Source: Cuniculiplasma divulgatum (GTDB lineage Archaea > Thermoplasmatota > Thermoplasmata > Thermoplasmatales > Thermoplasmataceae). From it: a DNA stretch of 64,000 nt. Below, piece after piece: positions 24,104-33,500 of this stretch; within the stretch, counting starts at the first letter, position 1, and the number at the start of each line of letters is the position of its first letter. Made by a program: the position numbers and the translations under genes. The notes under the pieces are model-generated. The model saw only the letters and a list, made by a program, of their open reading frames with translations. It was not told the DNA's origin and ran no database searches. Location: positions 1,054,001 to 1,118,000 of the forward strand of contig CP133595.1 of assembly GCA_031200235.1 (NCBI GenBank), written 5' to 3'.

Positions 24104-25888
24104 ATGGATAAATATTTGCGATGCGAAGACAGAAATATGCGGGAAATGGGCTTTTCCGATCTCATCAAGGCACGAAAGGTCCTATCCAGACCAATAATAG
24201 AATTGCCCATAAGGAACGAGGAAAGACTATTCTATCATCCAGAGAAAAGGCTCAAAAGGTTCACAGGTAGAACTGCAATTGCTTACGCAATAATCCCTGA
24301 CGCCGAGAGAGGGAAATTCAGGAGAGAAGAATGCTCTCCAAAGGCGTCTTCCCTCGGGGACTATATCATCCACAAAGGCAACAGGAATGTGTCAATAACG
24401 GGAGTATCAGGACAGGGCAAGAGCTATCTGACCACTCACCTAATATCGATATTCAGCGATAAGGAGATAATCATTTTCTCATTCAAGCCAAACGACCACG
24501 AATTGCACCTTGGTATTCCCGTCATTGATGCAAAGGAGTGCCTGCCCAATCCATTCAGCGATGTGAACGCCTTTTCTGAGGCATACATGACCGCATTCTT
24601 CGGTGAGAGAACCTCTTCAGGGATACAGCTTCAGCAAACTCCAGGATTCCTGCAGGAACTTGCTTCCGAAAGCAACAGCTGGAAGGATTTCATGAAGATG
24701 CTGAACGATAGGAAGAGATCCGCATCCAAGAATCAGGTAGAGGCTCTGAACGCCATTGAACAGAACGTGAAAAGCCTCATTATTGAGGCTATGGGAAGCG
24801 TAGCTCTTGATGATGGAAGTGTTGTTTTCGACTTCTCATCCTTACCGACAAAGCAGGCTCAGAACTTCTATGCCGAGCTTGTGCTGAGGCAGATATACAG
24901 GGAAATGGAAGAGCGCAAGAGGAATGATGTTCTTATCCTGATCGATGAAGCCCATCGCCTGACCAAGTCATATCATACAATCCTTGATGTCATGTCCCGC
25001 GAGATAAGAGACAAGGGAATGCTCTGGATAATCACGCAGAATCTTATCGACATCCTGCCTGAGATGAGGGCAAACTTCGGAACAAAATTCACGTTCAGGC
25101 TGGGAGACGCCGACCTTAACCTTCTATCATACAACCCACTCATGAGATATGCTGTTGAAATACTCCAGCCAAGACAGTTCATAGACATAGAGTTTCCTGA
25201 AGGATCGGCATTCTCGCCTGTTTTCACATACGTATCGAATGGCCTGGAGCACAATGAAACGCAAAAGGTCGCCGCGGTAGTATTAGAGCAAAGGAGGGAA
25301 GTGGGAGTCGGAGGGAGAGGGGAGGCTGTCGACTTCAGGAGGGAGGCCCTGGAAATTCTCGATGAAAAAATGTCCTACGCGACAGAAATGGGAAAGATAA
25401 TTGCCGAGAAGTATGACATCACAAAAGACCAGGCGAAGCTCAAGCTGAAATCCGCACTGGAAGACCTAAAGAACAACAACGAAGTGGGCAGAGTGAAATA
25501 CATCAGAGATGGAAAGCCAATAGTCATGTACTACTCCAAGAACCCGAACCTATCCAATCTTCACACCGGAATGCAAAGCCAGGTTGTGGGAATCCTAAAC
25601 GATCTCGGTGTGACCATCAATAGAATTTCCACAACAGGTGAAAGAAGTGCATTTGACGTTGAGACAGACTTCTTCATGGTTGAGATCGAAACAGGATTGA
25701 AGCACAGCATGGAAGACCTGAAGGATAGGATAAAGAGTACCAATCTGAGGGTGATTATAATTGTACCCAACGAAGACTTAATCGACAAATACCAGAACTT
25801 GGGGGACCAGGTATTAGTTATGACTATAGATTCTTTAAGGGAAATGCTCATGGAACCTATGCACTCAAAGAATACCAAGAGTGTATGA
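24104..25888 (+). CDS. HerA/VirB4-like DNA-translocating ATPase
   Basis: A 594-residue ATPase of the HerA-FtsK superfamily. Walker A is SITGVSGQGKSYLTTHL (Lys106), Walker B is VLILIDEAHRL, and the sensor-like WIITQNL follows. The C-terminal 180 residues hold a winged-helix-like region (AEKYDITKDQAKLKLKSAL) and a domain with FDVETDFFMVEIETGLKHS, where spaced acidic residues and a Lys suggest a PD-(D/E)XK-like fold. Such ATPases drive conjugative DNA transfer or DNA end processing. ATG 24104 is used; the long upstream frame overlaps the membrane gene and is not credible. It ends an operon. Confidence 0.85.
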   Translation: MDKYLRCEDRNMREMGFSDLIKARKVLSRPIIELPIRNEERLFYHPEKRLKRFTGRTAIAYAIIPDAERGKFRREECSPKASSLGDYIIHKGNRNVSITGVSGQGKSYLTTHLISIFSDKEIIIFSFKPNDHELHLGIPVIDAKECLPNPFSDVNAFSEAYMTAFFGERTSSGIQLQQTPGFLQELASESNSWKDFMKMLNDRKRSASKNQVEALNAIEQNVKSLIIEAMGSVALDDGSVVFDFSSLPTKQAQNFYAELVLRQIYREMEERKRNDVLILIDEAHRLTKSYHTILDVMSREIRDKGMLWIITQNLIDILPEMRANFGTKFTFRLGDADLNLLSYNPLMRYAVEILQPRQFIDIEFPEGSAFSPVFTYVSNGLEHNETQKVAAVVLEQRREVGVGGRGEAVDFRREALEILDEKMSYATEMGKIIAEKYDITKDQAKLKLKSALEDLKNNNEVGRVKYIRDGKPIVMYYSKNPNLSNLHTGMQSQVVGILNDLGVTINRISTTGERSAFDVETDFFMVEIETGLKHSMEDLKDRIKSTNLRVIIIVPNEDLIDKYQNLGDQVLVMTIDSLREMLMEPMHSKNTKSV

Positions 25889-25958
25889 TACAGCCCACAA
25901 AATGAAGAATAACGCTATCAAAGCACCTATTATACCTTCGATCTCTTTTTTGGACACT

Positions 25959-26816
25959 TCATCCCAACTTAATTGTTTTCGTTATCTTCAGAGCAGCTCC
26001 TTCACCACTAGTGTTGTAATACTCCCAAACCAGATAATACGGCCCATTACTGGGCAGGAGTGCACTAAATGTATTGTTCTGAGACTGGGTTGCATTATAA
26101 ATTGTGGTCAGAGAATAACCCGGTGAAACAACAATAGACTGTTGAATTGTCACTGTCGTATTTTGGTAAGTTCCAAAAGTGTAGTTATATCCTGCAGTTG
26201 GGTCGTAAAAGACAAAATAATAGCTTCCAGGAGGTATCTTTGCGTTTATCGTAGAGGTTGATCCCTGAACTGCCGTTGAAGAATAAACATAGCCTCCCAT
26301 CTGATGATAGATTTCATAGTTGGAATACTGACTGGGTGTCAAAATGTAAAAAGTTACAGGATAATTTGATTCAAACTTGCCTAAAACAGAATAATTTGAA
26401 ACGAGGCCCCCATATGAGGGCAACACAAGGCTGTCCATGTAGGTAATGCCACTATAGTACAAGTCCCAGACATAATTCTTGCTGGATATCAGACTATCAA
26501 ACGGGACGTCTCCAATATAAGTCTGGAACTGTGAAGGCGTCATCAGATAGAAATCCAAGGGTTGCGTTGATGAATATGATCCACCAATACTCTGCCCCTT
26601 AGTGGCATTAAATTCCACATCGTACACATTACTGTATGTACTAAAGGAGCTAACATGGCCGAAGGGCAACACAATATTTGAATTCGATTTTGCAGGTATG
26701 GTGAGAGTTTGGGTTGGTGCTCTGAGTGCTACCACAACAATGAGCGTTATAAGTACTAAAGTCAGCGTCAAAGAGGACAACAGAATCGGCAACTTATCGT
26801 TGGATTTGTTACTCAT
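25959..26816 (-). CDS. Secreted or membrane-anchored beta-rich protein
   Basis: A 285-residue protein with one N-terminal transmembrane helix (LPILLSSLTLTLVLITLIVVVAL) and a long extracellular part rich in Ser, Thr, Tyr and Asn. Repeated units such as QPLDFYLMTPSQFQTY and YPVTFYILTPSQYSNY suggest at least two copies of a beta-sandwich domain. Several NxS/T sites could be glycosylated. It is probably exposed at the cell surface. On this element it could serve in cell contact, mating or exclusion. It is divergent from parA and is one of few minus-strand genes in the element. Confidence 0.65.
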   Translation of the reverse strand: MSNKSNDKLPILLSSLTLTLVLITLIVVVALRAPTQTLTIPAKSNSNIVLPFGHVSSFSTYSNVYDVEFNATKGQSIGGSYSSTQPLDFYLMTPSQFQTYIGDVPFDSLISSKNYVWDLYYSGITYMDSLVLPSYGGLVSNYSVLGKFESNYPVTFYILTPSQYSNYEIYHQMGGYVYSSTAVQGSTSTINAKIPPGSYYFVFYDPTAGYNYTFGTYQNTTVTIQQSIVVSPGYSLTTIYNATQSQNNTFSALLPSNGPYYLVWEYYNTSGEGAALKITKTIKLG

Positions 26817-26892
26817 ACAGACCACGTAAGAATACTATTTTACAGATATGGAATCTATGTAAAATAATAAAAGACAGACTGATGAAGGTAAT

Positions 26893-26909
26893 TAACCGCT
26901 AACCGTTAA
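26893..26909. repeat. TAACCGCTAAC-type site upstream of parA
   Basis: TAACCGCTAACCGTTAA holds overlapping CTAACCG/TTAACCG units. The 11-mer TAACCGCTAAC recurs at 27996-28006, just after the ParA partner gene, and a GGTTAACC lies nearby at about 26918. Repeats flanking a parA pair are candidate centromere (parS-like) or operator sites. Confidence 0.5.
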
Positions 26910-26927
26910 TCCAAGCGGGTTAACCAT

Positions 26928-26939
26928 AAACTTATAACT
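26928..26939 (+). promoter_or_regulatory. Promoter TATA box of parA
   Basis: AAACTTATAACTC lies 22-33 nt before ATG 26961 and follows directly on the CTAACCG repeats, so repeat-bound protein could control this promoter. Confidence 0.5.
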
Positions 26940-26960
26940 CTTTGCTTCCAAGTTCAATCG

Positions 26961-27716
26961 ATGATCATCTCAATCGCCAACCAGAAGGGAGGTTGCGGAA
27001 AAACCACAACCGCAGTAAACCTTGGCTCAGTACTGGCAAGAAAACACAAGGTGCTGCTTATTGACATCGACCCGCAGGGCAATCTTACAACCTCTTTTGG
27101 CGTGAATAAGGGTGAACTGAACCGGACGATGTACGATGTGATGCTTGATGGAGGCCTTGAGAAAGCCATACTCAGGAAAGACAGCATCGACATTGTTCCA
27201 AGCATAATAGACCTGGCAGGTGCAGAAGTGCAATTATCGGGCAGGATGGGCAGGGAATACATCCTTGCCAACGAACTCAGGAAGCTGTCAAGGCAATACG
27301 ACTTCATCATTATAGACACACCGCCGAGTCTTGGCGTATTCACCATAAACGCACTGGTAGCTTCTGATTACGTTCTGATACCAGTGCAGGCAGAGTTCTT
27401 TGCTCTTGAAGGTCTCACACAGCTACTCAGCGTTGTGGATCTCGTGAACACGAGGCTTGGTCGAACACTGAAAGTACTGGGAATGGTCGTAACCATGTTC
27501 AATTCAAGAACAAAATCATCGAATGAGGTGCTTGAGGATGTCAGGAAGCATTACTCGAAGCACCTGTTCAGGACCATAATACCGAGAAATGTTACCGTGA
27601 CTGATTCAACCATGACCGGAGAGCCAGTGGTAATTTACAGGAAGGATGCTTCTGCCTCAAAATCTTACGTTGAGCTTGCAAAAGAGGTTGAAAACAGGTT
27701 AAGGGTGAAACGATGA
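26961..27716 (+). CDS. parA: ParA family partitioning ATPase
   Basis: A 251-residue deviant Walker-type ATPase for plasmid segregation. The deviant Walker A is QKGGCGKTT (signature Lys9, Lys14), with IDPQGNLTTSFG (A'), Walker B FIIIDTPPS and a Lys/Arg-rich C terminus for DNA binding. Length and motifs are typical of small plasmid ParAs. It overlaps the partner gene by 4 bp (ATGA). With flanking CTAACCG repeats it forms a probable partition locus, which means the element spends time as a free replicon. Confidence 0.93.
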   Translation: MIISIANQKGGCGKTTTAVNLGSVLARKHKVLLIDIDPQGNLTTSFGVNKGELNRTMYDVMLDGGLEKAILRKDSIDIVPSIIDLAGAEVQLSGRMGREYILANELRKLSRQYDFIIIDTPPSLGVFTINALVASDYVLIPVQAEFFALEGLTQLLSVVDLVNTRLGRTLKVLGMVVTMFNSRTKSSNEVLEDVRKHYSKHLFRTIIPRNVTVTDSTMTGEPVVIYRKDASASKSYVELAKEVENRLRVKR

Positions 27717-27991
27717 GCGAAAAGAAACGAAGAGGTTTGGATGACCTTATATCTCAGGAGCCAGCCAAGGCCTTAGAGAGAAATGCTGAGCAAACAGACC
27801 ATCGGTATACGAAAACCGTCGGATTCAAGGTCACCAACAGGCAATACGACACTTACAGACTGTATTCCAAGTATTACGGACCTGATGAACTGATAGAGAA
27901 GTGGAGAAGCGATTTAGAGAAGATAGCACAGGAGAAGGGACAGGAATTGGAAAACGTTGAAACGGAAATCAGGAAACGGTTGAACAAGTAA
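27713..27991 (+). CDS. ParA partner protein (ParB-like adaptor)
   Basis: A 92-residue charged protein coupled to parA. The N terminus (MSEKKRRGLDDLISQEPAK) is basic and resembles the ParA-activating peptide of small centromere-binding proteins. The C-terminal part (VTNRQYDTYRLYSKYYG onwards) is helical and might form a ribbon-helix-helix or similar DNA-binding dimer. There is no canonical ParB domain. Archaeal plasmids often use such small unrelated partners. It ends five bases before the second TAACCGCTAAC repeat. Confidence 0.75.
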   Translation: MSEKKRRGLDDLISQEPAKALERNAEQTDHRYTKTVGFKVTNRQYDTYRLYSKYYGPDELIEKWRSDLEKIAQEKGQELENVETEIRKRLNK

Positions 27992-27992
27992 C

Positions 27993-28006
27993 GGCTAACC
28001 GCTAAC
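27993..28006. repeat. TAACCGCTAAC-type site downstream of the parA pair
   Basis: GGCTAACCGCTAAC contains the same 11-mer as 26893-26903. Together the sites bracket parA and its partner. Confidence 0.5.
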
Positions 28007-28041
28007 TTGACAGACCGATTTATTTATTCACGTGGTAAGTT

Positions 28042-28512
28042 ATGAGTAAGAACATTCAAGATAATAACTGTCTAAACGATCTTCGCAGGTCATTGGAAAT
28101 TACGGTCAGTTTCCTAATAGCGATTCTCATTGTCATATTAACACCGCTTATTGTAACCATCCCTGGATTTACTTATAATTCCTTAGGGCAGTACAGTAAT
28201 ACCGTGCATTTCGAAATCACGCTGTATAATAGCTTCTTTTTCCTACTACTTGTGGTTTCTATCGTGTGTGTATGGCTGTTTATTGCACTTTCTTATCTTG
28301 TTGGCAACGTCAAAAATAAGGTATGGGCACTGTCTATGTCTGTAGTATTTTTACTGTTTACTTCGTTTGCTCTCCTCTCCATTTTATGGGTTCATAGTAA
28401 TTTTTTGTCCGGTTCATCTCTATCTGTGATAATAGGGTCGATTGTTATTGGAGTACTTATCTATGTTGGGGTATTCTTCTGGCGCATCGCTAAATACAAT
28501 ATTTGTCACTAA
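28042..28512 (+). CDS. Four-helix membrane protein
   Basis: A 156-residue protein with four predicted transmembrane helices (about residues 18-38, 57-80, 90-112 and 120-143) and short loops. I do not recognise it. TTTATTTATTCACG about 20 nt upstream could be its TATA box. It lies alone between the partition locus and the serine recombinase. It might be an entry-exclusion or immunity-type protein, but nothing in the sequence proves this. Confidence 0.55.
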   Translation: MSKNIQDNNCLNDLRRSLEITVSFLIAILIVILTPLIVTIPGFTYNSLGQYSNTVHFEITLYNSFFFLLLVVSIVCVWLFIALSYLVGNVKNKVWALSMSVVFLLFTSFALLSILWVHSNFLSGSSLSVIIGSIVIGVLIYVGVFFWRIAKYNICH

Positions 28513-28540
28513 ACTTGTAATTTTAGTAACGCCACTAAAC
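28507..28540. repeat. CACTAAAC repeats before the serine recombinase
   Basis: CACTAAAC occurs at 28507 and again at 28533, 26 bp apart, with the inverted TTTAGT at 28522. TTTAGT-AACGCC-ACTAAA forms a perfect 6-bp inverted repeat. Spaced short repeats directly upstream of a resolvase gene are typical of res/operator sites, where the recombinase both acts and represses itself. Confidence 0.45.
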
Positions 28541-28584
28541 ACTGGATTTTAATAACATATGCGTCCCTAAATTCTATGATTTAA

Positions 28585-29190
28585 ATGACACTCGCTTTCG
28601 CCTATGTCAGGGCAAGCACCATAGAAGAGGTCAGGCAGGGCTCAAACGAGAGGCAGAAGGAGGCAATCAGGCAGTATACAGCCCGGAAAGGCTACGAATT
28701 AGAGATATTTGAAGACAAGGCGAAGTCAGGCAGGAATACGCTGAGACCAGAATTCGAGAAGATGCTCAAATCGCTTGACAGGAGGCCCAATATTGTTATT
28801 GTTTCCAAGATCGACAGGTTTGCCCGATCCCTGTCCGATCTGCTGAGAACGCTTGAATATCTTGACCAGAATGGCGCAGGATTCGTCAGCGTCAATGACT
28901 CAGGCATAGATACCACAACACCCAACGGAAGGCTCCTGCTGCAAATTCTGGGCGCATTCGCTGAATTTGAGAGGAACATGATCAATTCAAGAACAAAGGC
29001 AGGCAGGGAACAGGCACAGAGCAGGGGTGTCAAATTCGGAAGACCTGCACTGAAGACCAGAAACGGGAGCTTCATAGACCGAAGAAAGGTAATGGAGTTG
29101 AAGCAAAAGGGATTATCAGCAAGAGCCATAGCGAAGTCCCTTGAATGCTCCATCACTCCGATACTGAGGATTCTGAGGGAAAACCGCTGA
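28585..29190 (+). CDS. Serine recombinase, resolvase/invertase type
   Basis: A 201-residue small serine recombinase. The nucleophile is Ser11 in AYVRAST, followed by the DRFARSLSDLL helix, the dimer-interface LQILGAFAEFERNMI, and a C-terminal helix-turn-helix (KGLSARAIAKSLECSITPILRIL). Such enzymes resolve plasmid multimers or invert DNA. Alongside the tyrosine integrase, it probably maintains the free form of the element. The gene has AT-rich repeats upstream that could be its res site. Confidence 0.92.
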   Translation: MTLAFAYVRASTIEEVRQGSNERQKEAIRQYTARKGYELEIFEDKAKSGRNTLRPEFEKMLKSLDRRPNIVIVSKIDRFARSLSDLLRTLEYLDQNGAGFVSVNDSGIDTTTPNGRLLLQILGAFAEFERNMINSRTKAGREQAQSRGVKFGRPALKTRNGSFIDRRKVMELKQKGLSARAIAKSLECSITPILRILRENR

Positions 29191-29444
29191 AAGAGAGAGA
29201 GTCGCCGAACGCGTCAGCAGTTTCCTTATATATATTATATAACTGATACAATGAACATAACATACCAGAAATATGGAATTTTGTTATTTTTTGAACAGTC
29301 TCATCTTATCCGAAAGCCTCACTCGTTTTCTCACACTCTCTCTCCAAAATGTGAAATTACCATTTTACAACACTGTGATATTCGGCTCGTTCGAAAGTCT
29401 TAAGAATTTTGCGTGTCCAATCAAATAGTCGCAAGGGTAATTGA
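29191..29444. other. AT-rich region before the Orc1/Cdc6 gene, candidate origin and promoter
   Basis: This 254-bp gap holds an AT-only core TTATATATATTATATAA (about 29225-29241) and an inverted pair GAGAGAGAGT (29193-29202) / ACTCTCTCTC (29335-29344). A further hairpin AAAATG/CATTTT lies near 29348-29368. Archaeal origins usually lie next to orc1/cdc6 genes and contain an AT-rich unwinding element, so this is the best origin candidate in the element. No clear origin-recognition-box consensus is visible. It could equally be just the promoter of the defence operon. Confidence 0.4.
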
Positions 29445-30530
29445 ATGTCCATGAAAGATCCAATATCGTTTGTGGAGGAGAAGGTGAAGGAGAGAGCCAA
29501 AGAGACAAGCAACATCAAGAGTGCAATAATCTTCGACATGGACTTCAAGCCGCCAAGAATCCTCATAAGAAGCGAACTTAACAAGGTAACAAACGATCTC
29601 GCGGACTACGTGAACCTGAACCTTCCAAGGCACATAATCATCTATGGTTCCAAGGGCTCCGGTAAGACCCTGAGTGCGCTGACAATAGCATCGGCTTTCA
29701 GGGAAAGCAAATCCATACCGTTTTTCTACGTAAACGCAAGAGAAAACCCCACGTCAATAAAGATTTACCGCAAGCTGACGAGAATTGACAGCAGAGGTCA
29801 CGACATAGATGAGGTGAAGAGCAGATTCGATGCCATGCTTTCCGGAAAGTCCATCGTTATCCTTGACGAAGTAGATTTTCTCCAGGACTATGACATATTA
29901 TATCACTTGACCAGACACACCAGGGCCAATCTTATCCTTTTGACGCAGAAGGTATACTGGTACAAGGACATGAACGATGAGAGCGTCAAGAGCTCATTGC
30001 AGCCGGATCACATCGTATTCCATGAATACAGTTCGGAAGAGATCAGGGAAATATTGAAAATGAGAGCCGACGAGGGGCTTAACAAATACGACAAGGAGTC
30101 TCTGGGTTTATTGTCTGCGATGCTTGTGAGGGACTACAGGAGCGACGCAAGGATAGGCATCAAGGCGCTGGAAATCATCGGCAGGCTGAACGAGTGGGAC
30201 GATGAGTCCGTAAGAACTGCCCTGAAGCAGGCCTACGTGGAAGTGGAGGGCGAAACGCTGAAGAACCTCGGAGATCGGGATCTGCTGATACTGGCAGCCC
30301 TGATCAAGAACCAGGATACGAACAGGGCGTATTCCGAAGTTTCAGCGTCAGGCAACATGCTCCTCAGGGGAGTGAGCAAATCAACATTCTTCCAGAGCGT
30401 GAACTACCTGCAGAATCTTGGTCTCATTACTCTGATAAAGAAGAAGATAGGCAGATATTATACAATGGAGTCACAAATATTATTATCCGATGCGTCTATT
30501 GTATCTGGAGAACTAAGAAAGAGGCTATGA
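29445..30530 (+). CDS. Orc1/Cdc6-like AAA+ ATPase
   Basis: A 361-residue AAA+ protein of the archaeal Orc1/Cdc6 type. Walker A is IIYGSKGSGKTLSAL (Lys74), Walker B is SIVILDEVDFLQDYD (Asp141, Glu142), VKSSLQPDHIVFHEYSSEEI matches the family's sensor and lid region, and YRSDARIGIKALEII is sensor 2. A C-terminal winged helix follows (about residues 275-350). It should start element replication. However, its stop overlaps the start of the methylase gene by 4 bp, making it the first gene of the defence operon, so a role in that system is also possible. ATG 29445 is the natural start. Confidence 0.85.
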   Translation: MSMKDPISFVEEKVKERAKETSNIKSAIIFDMDFKPPRILIRSELNKVTNDLADYVNLNLPRHIIIYGSKGSGKTLSALTIASAFRESKSIPFFYVNARENPTSIKIYRKLTRIDSRGHDIDEVKSRFDAMLSGKSIVILDEVDFLQDYDILYHLTRHTRANLILLTQKVYWYKDMNDESVKSSLQPDHIVFHEYSSEEIREILKMRADEGLNKYDKESLGLLSAMLVRDYRSDARIGIKALEIIGRLNEWDDESVRTALKQAYVEVEGETLKNLGDRDLLILAALIKNQDTNRAYSEVSASGNMLLRGVSKSTFFQSVNYLQNLGLITLIKKKIGRYYTMESQILLSDASIVSGELRKRL

Positions 30531-33500
30531 GCATGCTAAATGAGGTTATTTTGCGCGAACACGTTTACCAACAAGTGATCAAAACCAGGTCTGCAAAAGA
30601 CCTTTTTGACCTCTTCAAGATATTAGGCTATCCAGAAAGTGTTATTCTAGACCCATCCTCAAAAAGGAAAAAATCGGACTTAGATTTTAGAAAGGAGGAT
30701 GAGGAAAGGATCAAGGAGATATATTCAATTTTGAGTTTTGACAAGAACTTACCTGTTTTCCTGCTGGAAACAACAACATTGCACCCATCTTTTGTGAGGT
30801 CGGTAGCAAGCACCTTCGATAAACAGTATTTGCAGTTTTTATTAATTTTCACAACAGATTACTCCGAAATCTCTTTTGTTTTCCCAGATAAAGAGAAGAT
30901 AGAAGCGGGGAAACACAAACTGAAGCTGACGAAACTGACTCTTGATAAAGAGGATATAAAGAGCAAAAGGGATTATTACAGTGTTATCCAGACACTTGCA
31001 AACATGGAATATGAAGATAAAGCAAGTTGGAGAGAGGTGTGGAGAAAGTGGAAAAAGGCCTTTAGCGTTGAAAGAGTGACAAAGGAATTCTTTGAACGTT
31101 ACAAAGAGATTTTTTTCAAATTAAGAGATGAATTGCATAAGCAGAGAATTCCCAGCAAGGAATCCCATGAATTTACCCTTCAATTTCTGAACAGGATAAT
31201 GTTTATTTATTTCATCTCAAAGAAGAATTGGCTGGAAAAGCCGAAATTTGTTGATTGGCTATGGTCTTCTTACAAAGAACTTGGGAAATTTAACTCGAAC
31301 GAATTCTACGAAGAATGGCTCAAGCAAGTATTTCTAAAGGCGTTTAACAATCGCGCAAACGAGATTAAAGGTCTGCCGGATGAGGTTGTAAAAGTAATCT
31401 CAAATGTACCTTACCTGAATGGAGGCTTATTCAGAGAAAACGATCTAGACAACCTAAAAGTTCAGATTAGTGACAGGATGTTCCAAAAAATCCTCGAATT
31501 CTTTGAATCCTATAATTTTACAATCAAGGAAGATATGCCTCTTGAGTCAGAGGTTGCAGTAGACCCGCAGATGATCGGTTACGTTTACGAGTCCTTAGCC
31601 AATGTTGCAGAAGAGATATATGACAGGAATGACCTTGGAATCTTCTATACTCCTAGAGTTGAAGTAGATTTCATGTGTAGAAGAAGTCTGGTTGAATACC
31701 TATCAAAGAACTTGTCTGAAATCCCAAAGGAGAAATTTTACCATTTAATCTTTGACCCACTTGAGGAAAAAGATAAGATTGAGAATTGGTTCGAAAAAGA
31801 GAATTTATGGAGGAAATTAGAGGATGCCCTGAACAACTTATCCGTGGTTGATCCTGCTTGCGGATCAGGGGCATTCCTCGTAGGAATGCTGAATGTTGTT
31901 TCTGAGATTTATAGGATGGTTTATAAACGCATAGGGAGCAGTCTAACAGACTTTGCCCTGAAGAACAGAGTCATACAATACTCTCTCTATGGTGTAGATG
32001 TGATGCCATGGGCAATACACGCAGCTGAACTAAGGTTGTGGCTTCAACTCATCGTGGAGACAGAGTTCAAGAAAGAGGAATTAAGACAACATCCTCTTTT
32101 GCCTAACCTGAATCTCAATTTGAGAGTCGGAGATTCCCTTGTTCAGGAAATTGGTGGAATAAGCTTCAATTTAAGAACTAATAACTTGAAGAATCACCTG
32201 AAGAGGAAGTTGGAAGACTTAAAACAAGAAAAAAGGAAGTACTTTGAAAACTCACCAACTGCCAAATTTAAGTCGCCTGAAGAGGTTAAAGAAGAGGAGA
32301 TTCGACTATTTGAGGAAATAATAGATGAAAGAGTTGAAAGCCTTACAACTGATATACAAGTCTTTGAGCATAACATAAAGATGGCAAGGTCTCAAAAAAC
32401 TCTTGCCGGAGAGCAAGTAATAGATGAGAAAAAAGTAAATGAGAACCAACTAAGGATTGACTCAAATAAGGAGGAAATTGAGAAGCTAAGAAATGTCAAA
32501 AGCCATCTGAATGATCCTGAGAAGAAACCTTTCGTCTGGGACATTGATTTTGCTGAAATTTTTGGTGATAAAGGAGGCTTTGATATTGTCATTGGTAATC
32601 CGCCATACGTTAGACACGAAGTTATTTCTCCACCTAACAGACTTAAATCCGATGTTGGAGAGGACGACCGGAAAGAGTATAAGGAAAAATTGGTCCAGTC
32701 AGTCAGAGCCAGATTTCCCGTAGTCAATAGTTTAGATCTTAAAAATGACTACTATATTTATTTCTATTTTCATGGTTTGAGCCTTTTAAATGAGAAAGGA
32801 ACCTTTTCCTTCATAACTTCTAATTCTTGGCTTGATGTTGGATACGGTTGGAAGTTACAAGAGTTTCTCTGTAAGTATGTCCCAATACTTTCTATTTATG
32901 ATAATCCCAAAAGAAGTTTTGCGCATGCTGATGTTAACACGATAATTGCATTATTCGGAGCTGCCGAAGTGAAACAAAGAAGTCTAAGCGATTGGACGCC
33001 AGGAGCGAGCGCTGGTAACGAAAAAGTTTGGCCACAACTTAGAAGCGTAGCAAAGTTTGTGATGTTTAAGAAATCATTTGAAGAAGTTCTATCACCTTCT
33101 AACCTAATTGAATTAGATAACATAAAGGCAACAAAGAGAGGAGAAGAAATAACCCAGTTAGTAGGAAATGTAGTAGAAACCAACGACTACCGATGTTTCC
33201 CAATAGTCCAGGATGATTTACTTGAGGACGGGTGGGAATATCCTGAAAACTATAACAACAAAAGATTCAGGGAAGGTAATTATGGCGGCAATAACTGGGG
33301 TGGTAAATACCTAAGAGCACCGAATATTCTTTACTCTGTACTACAAAAGGGAAATTTTAGAGACTTGGAAACCATGGGCAAAATAGGAACGTATCTTAAT
33401 ACTGGCGGAGTCGACAAATTTTACTTTGTGAAGGTGAAGCAAAGAAACAAGGCTACCTCTCTTATCTTAAATACGGAGTTTAACGAAGAGTTTGAAGTGG

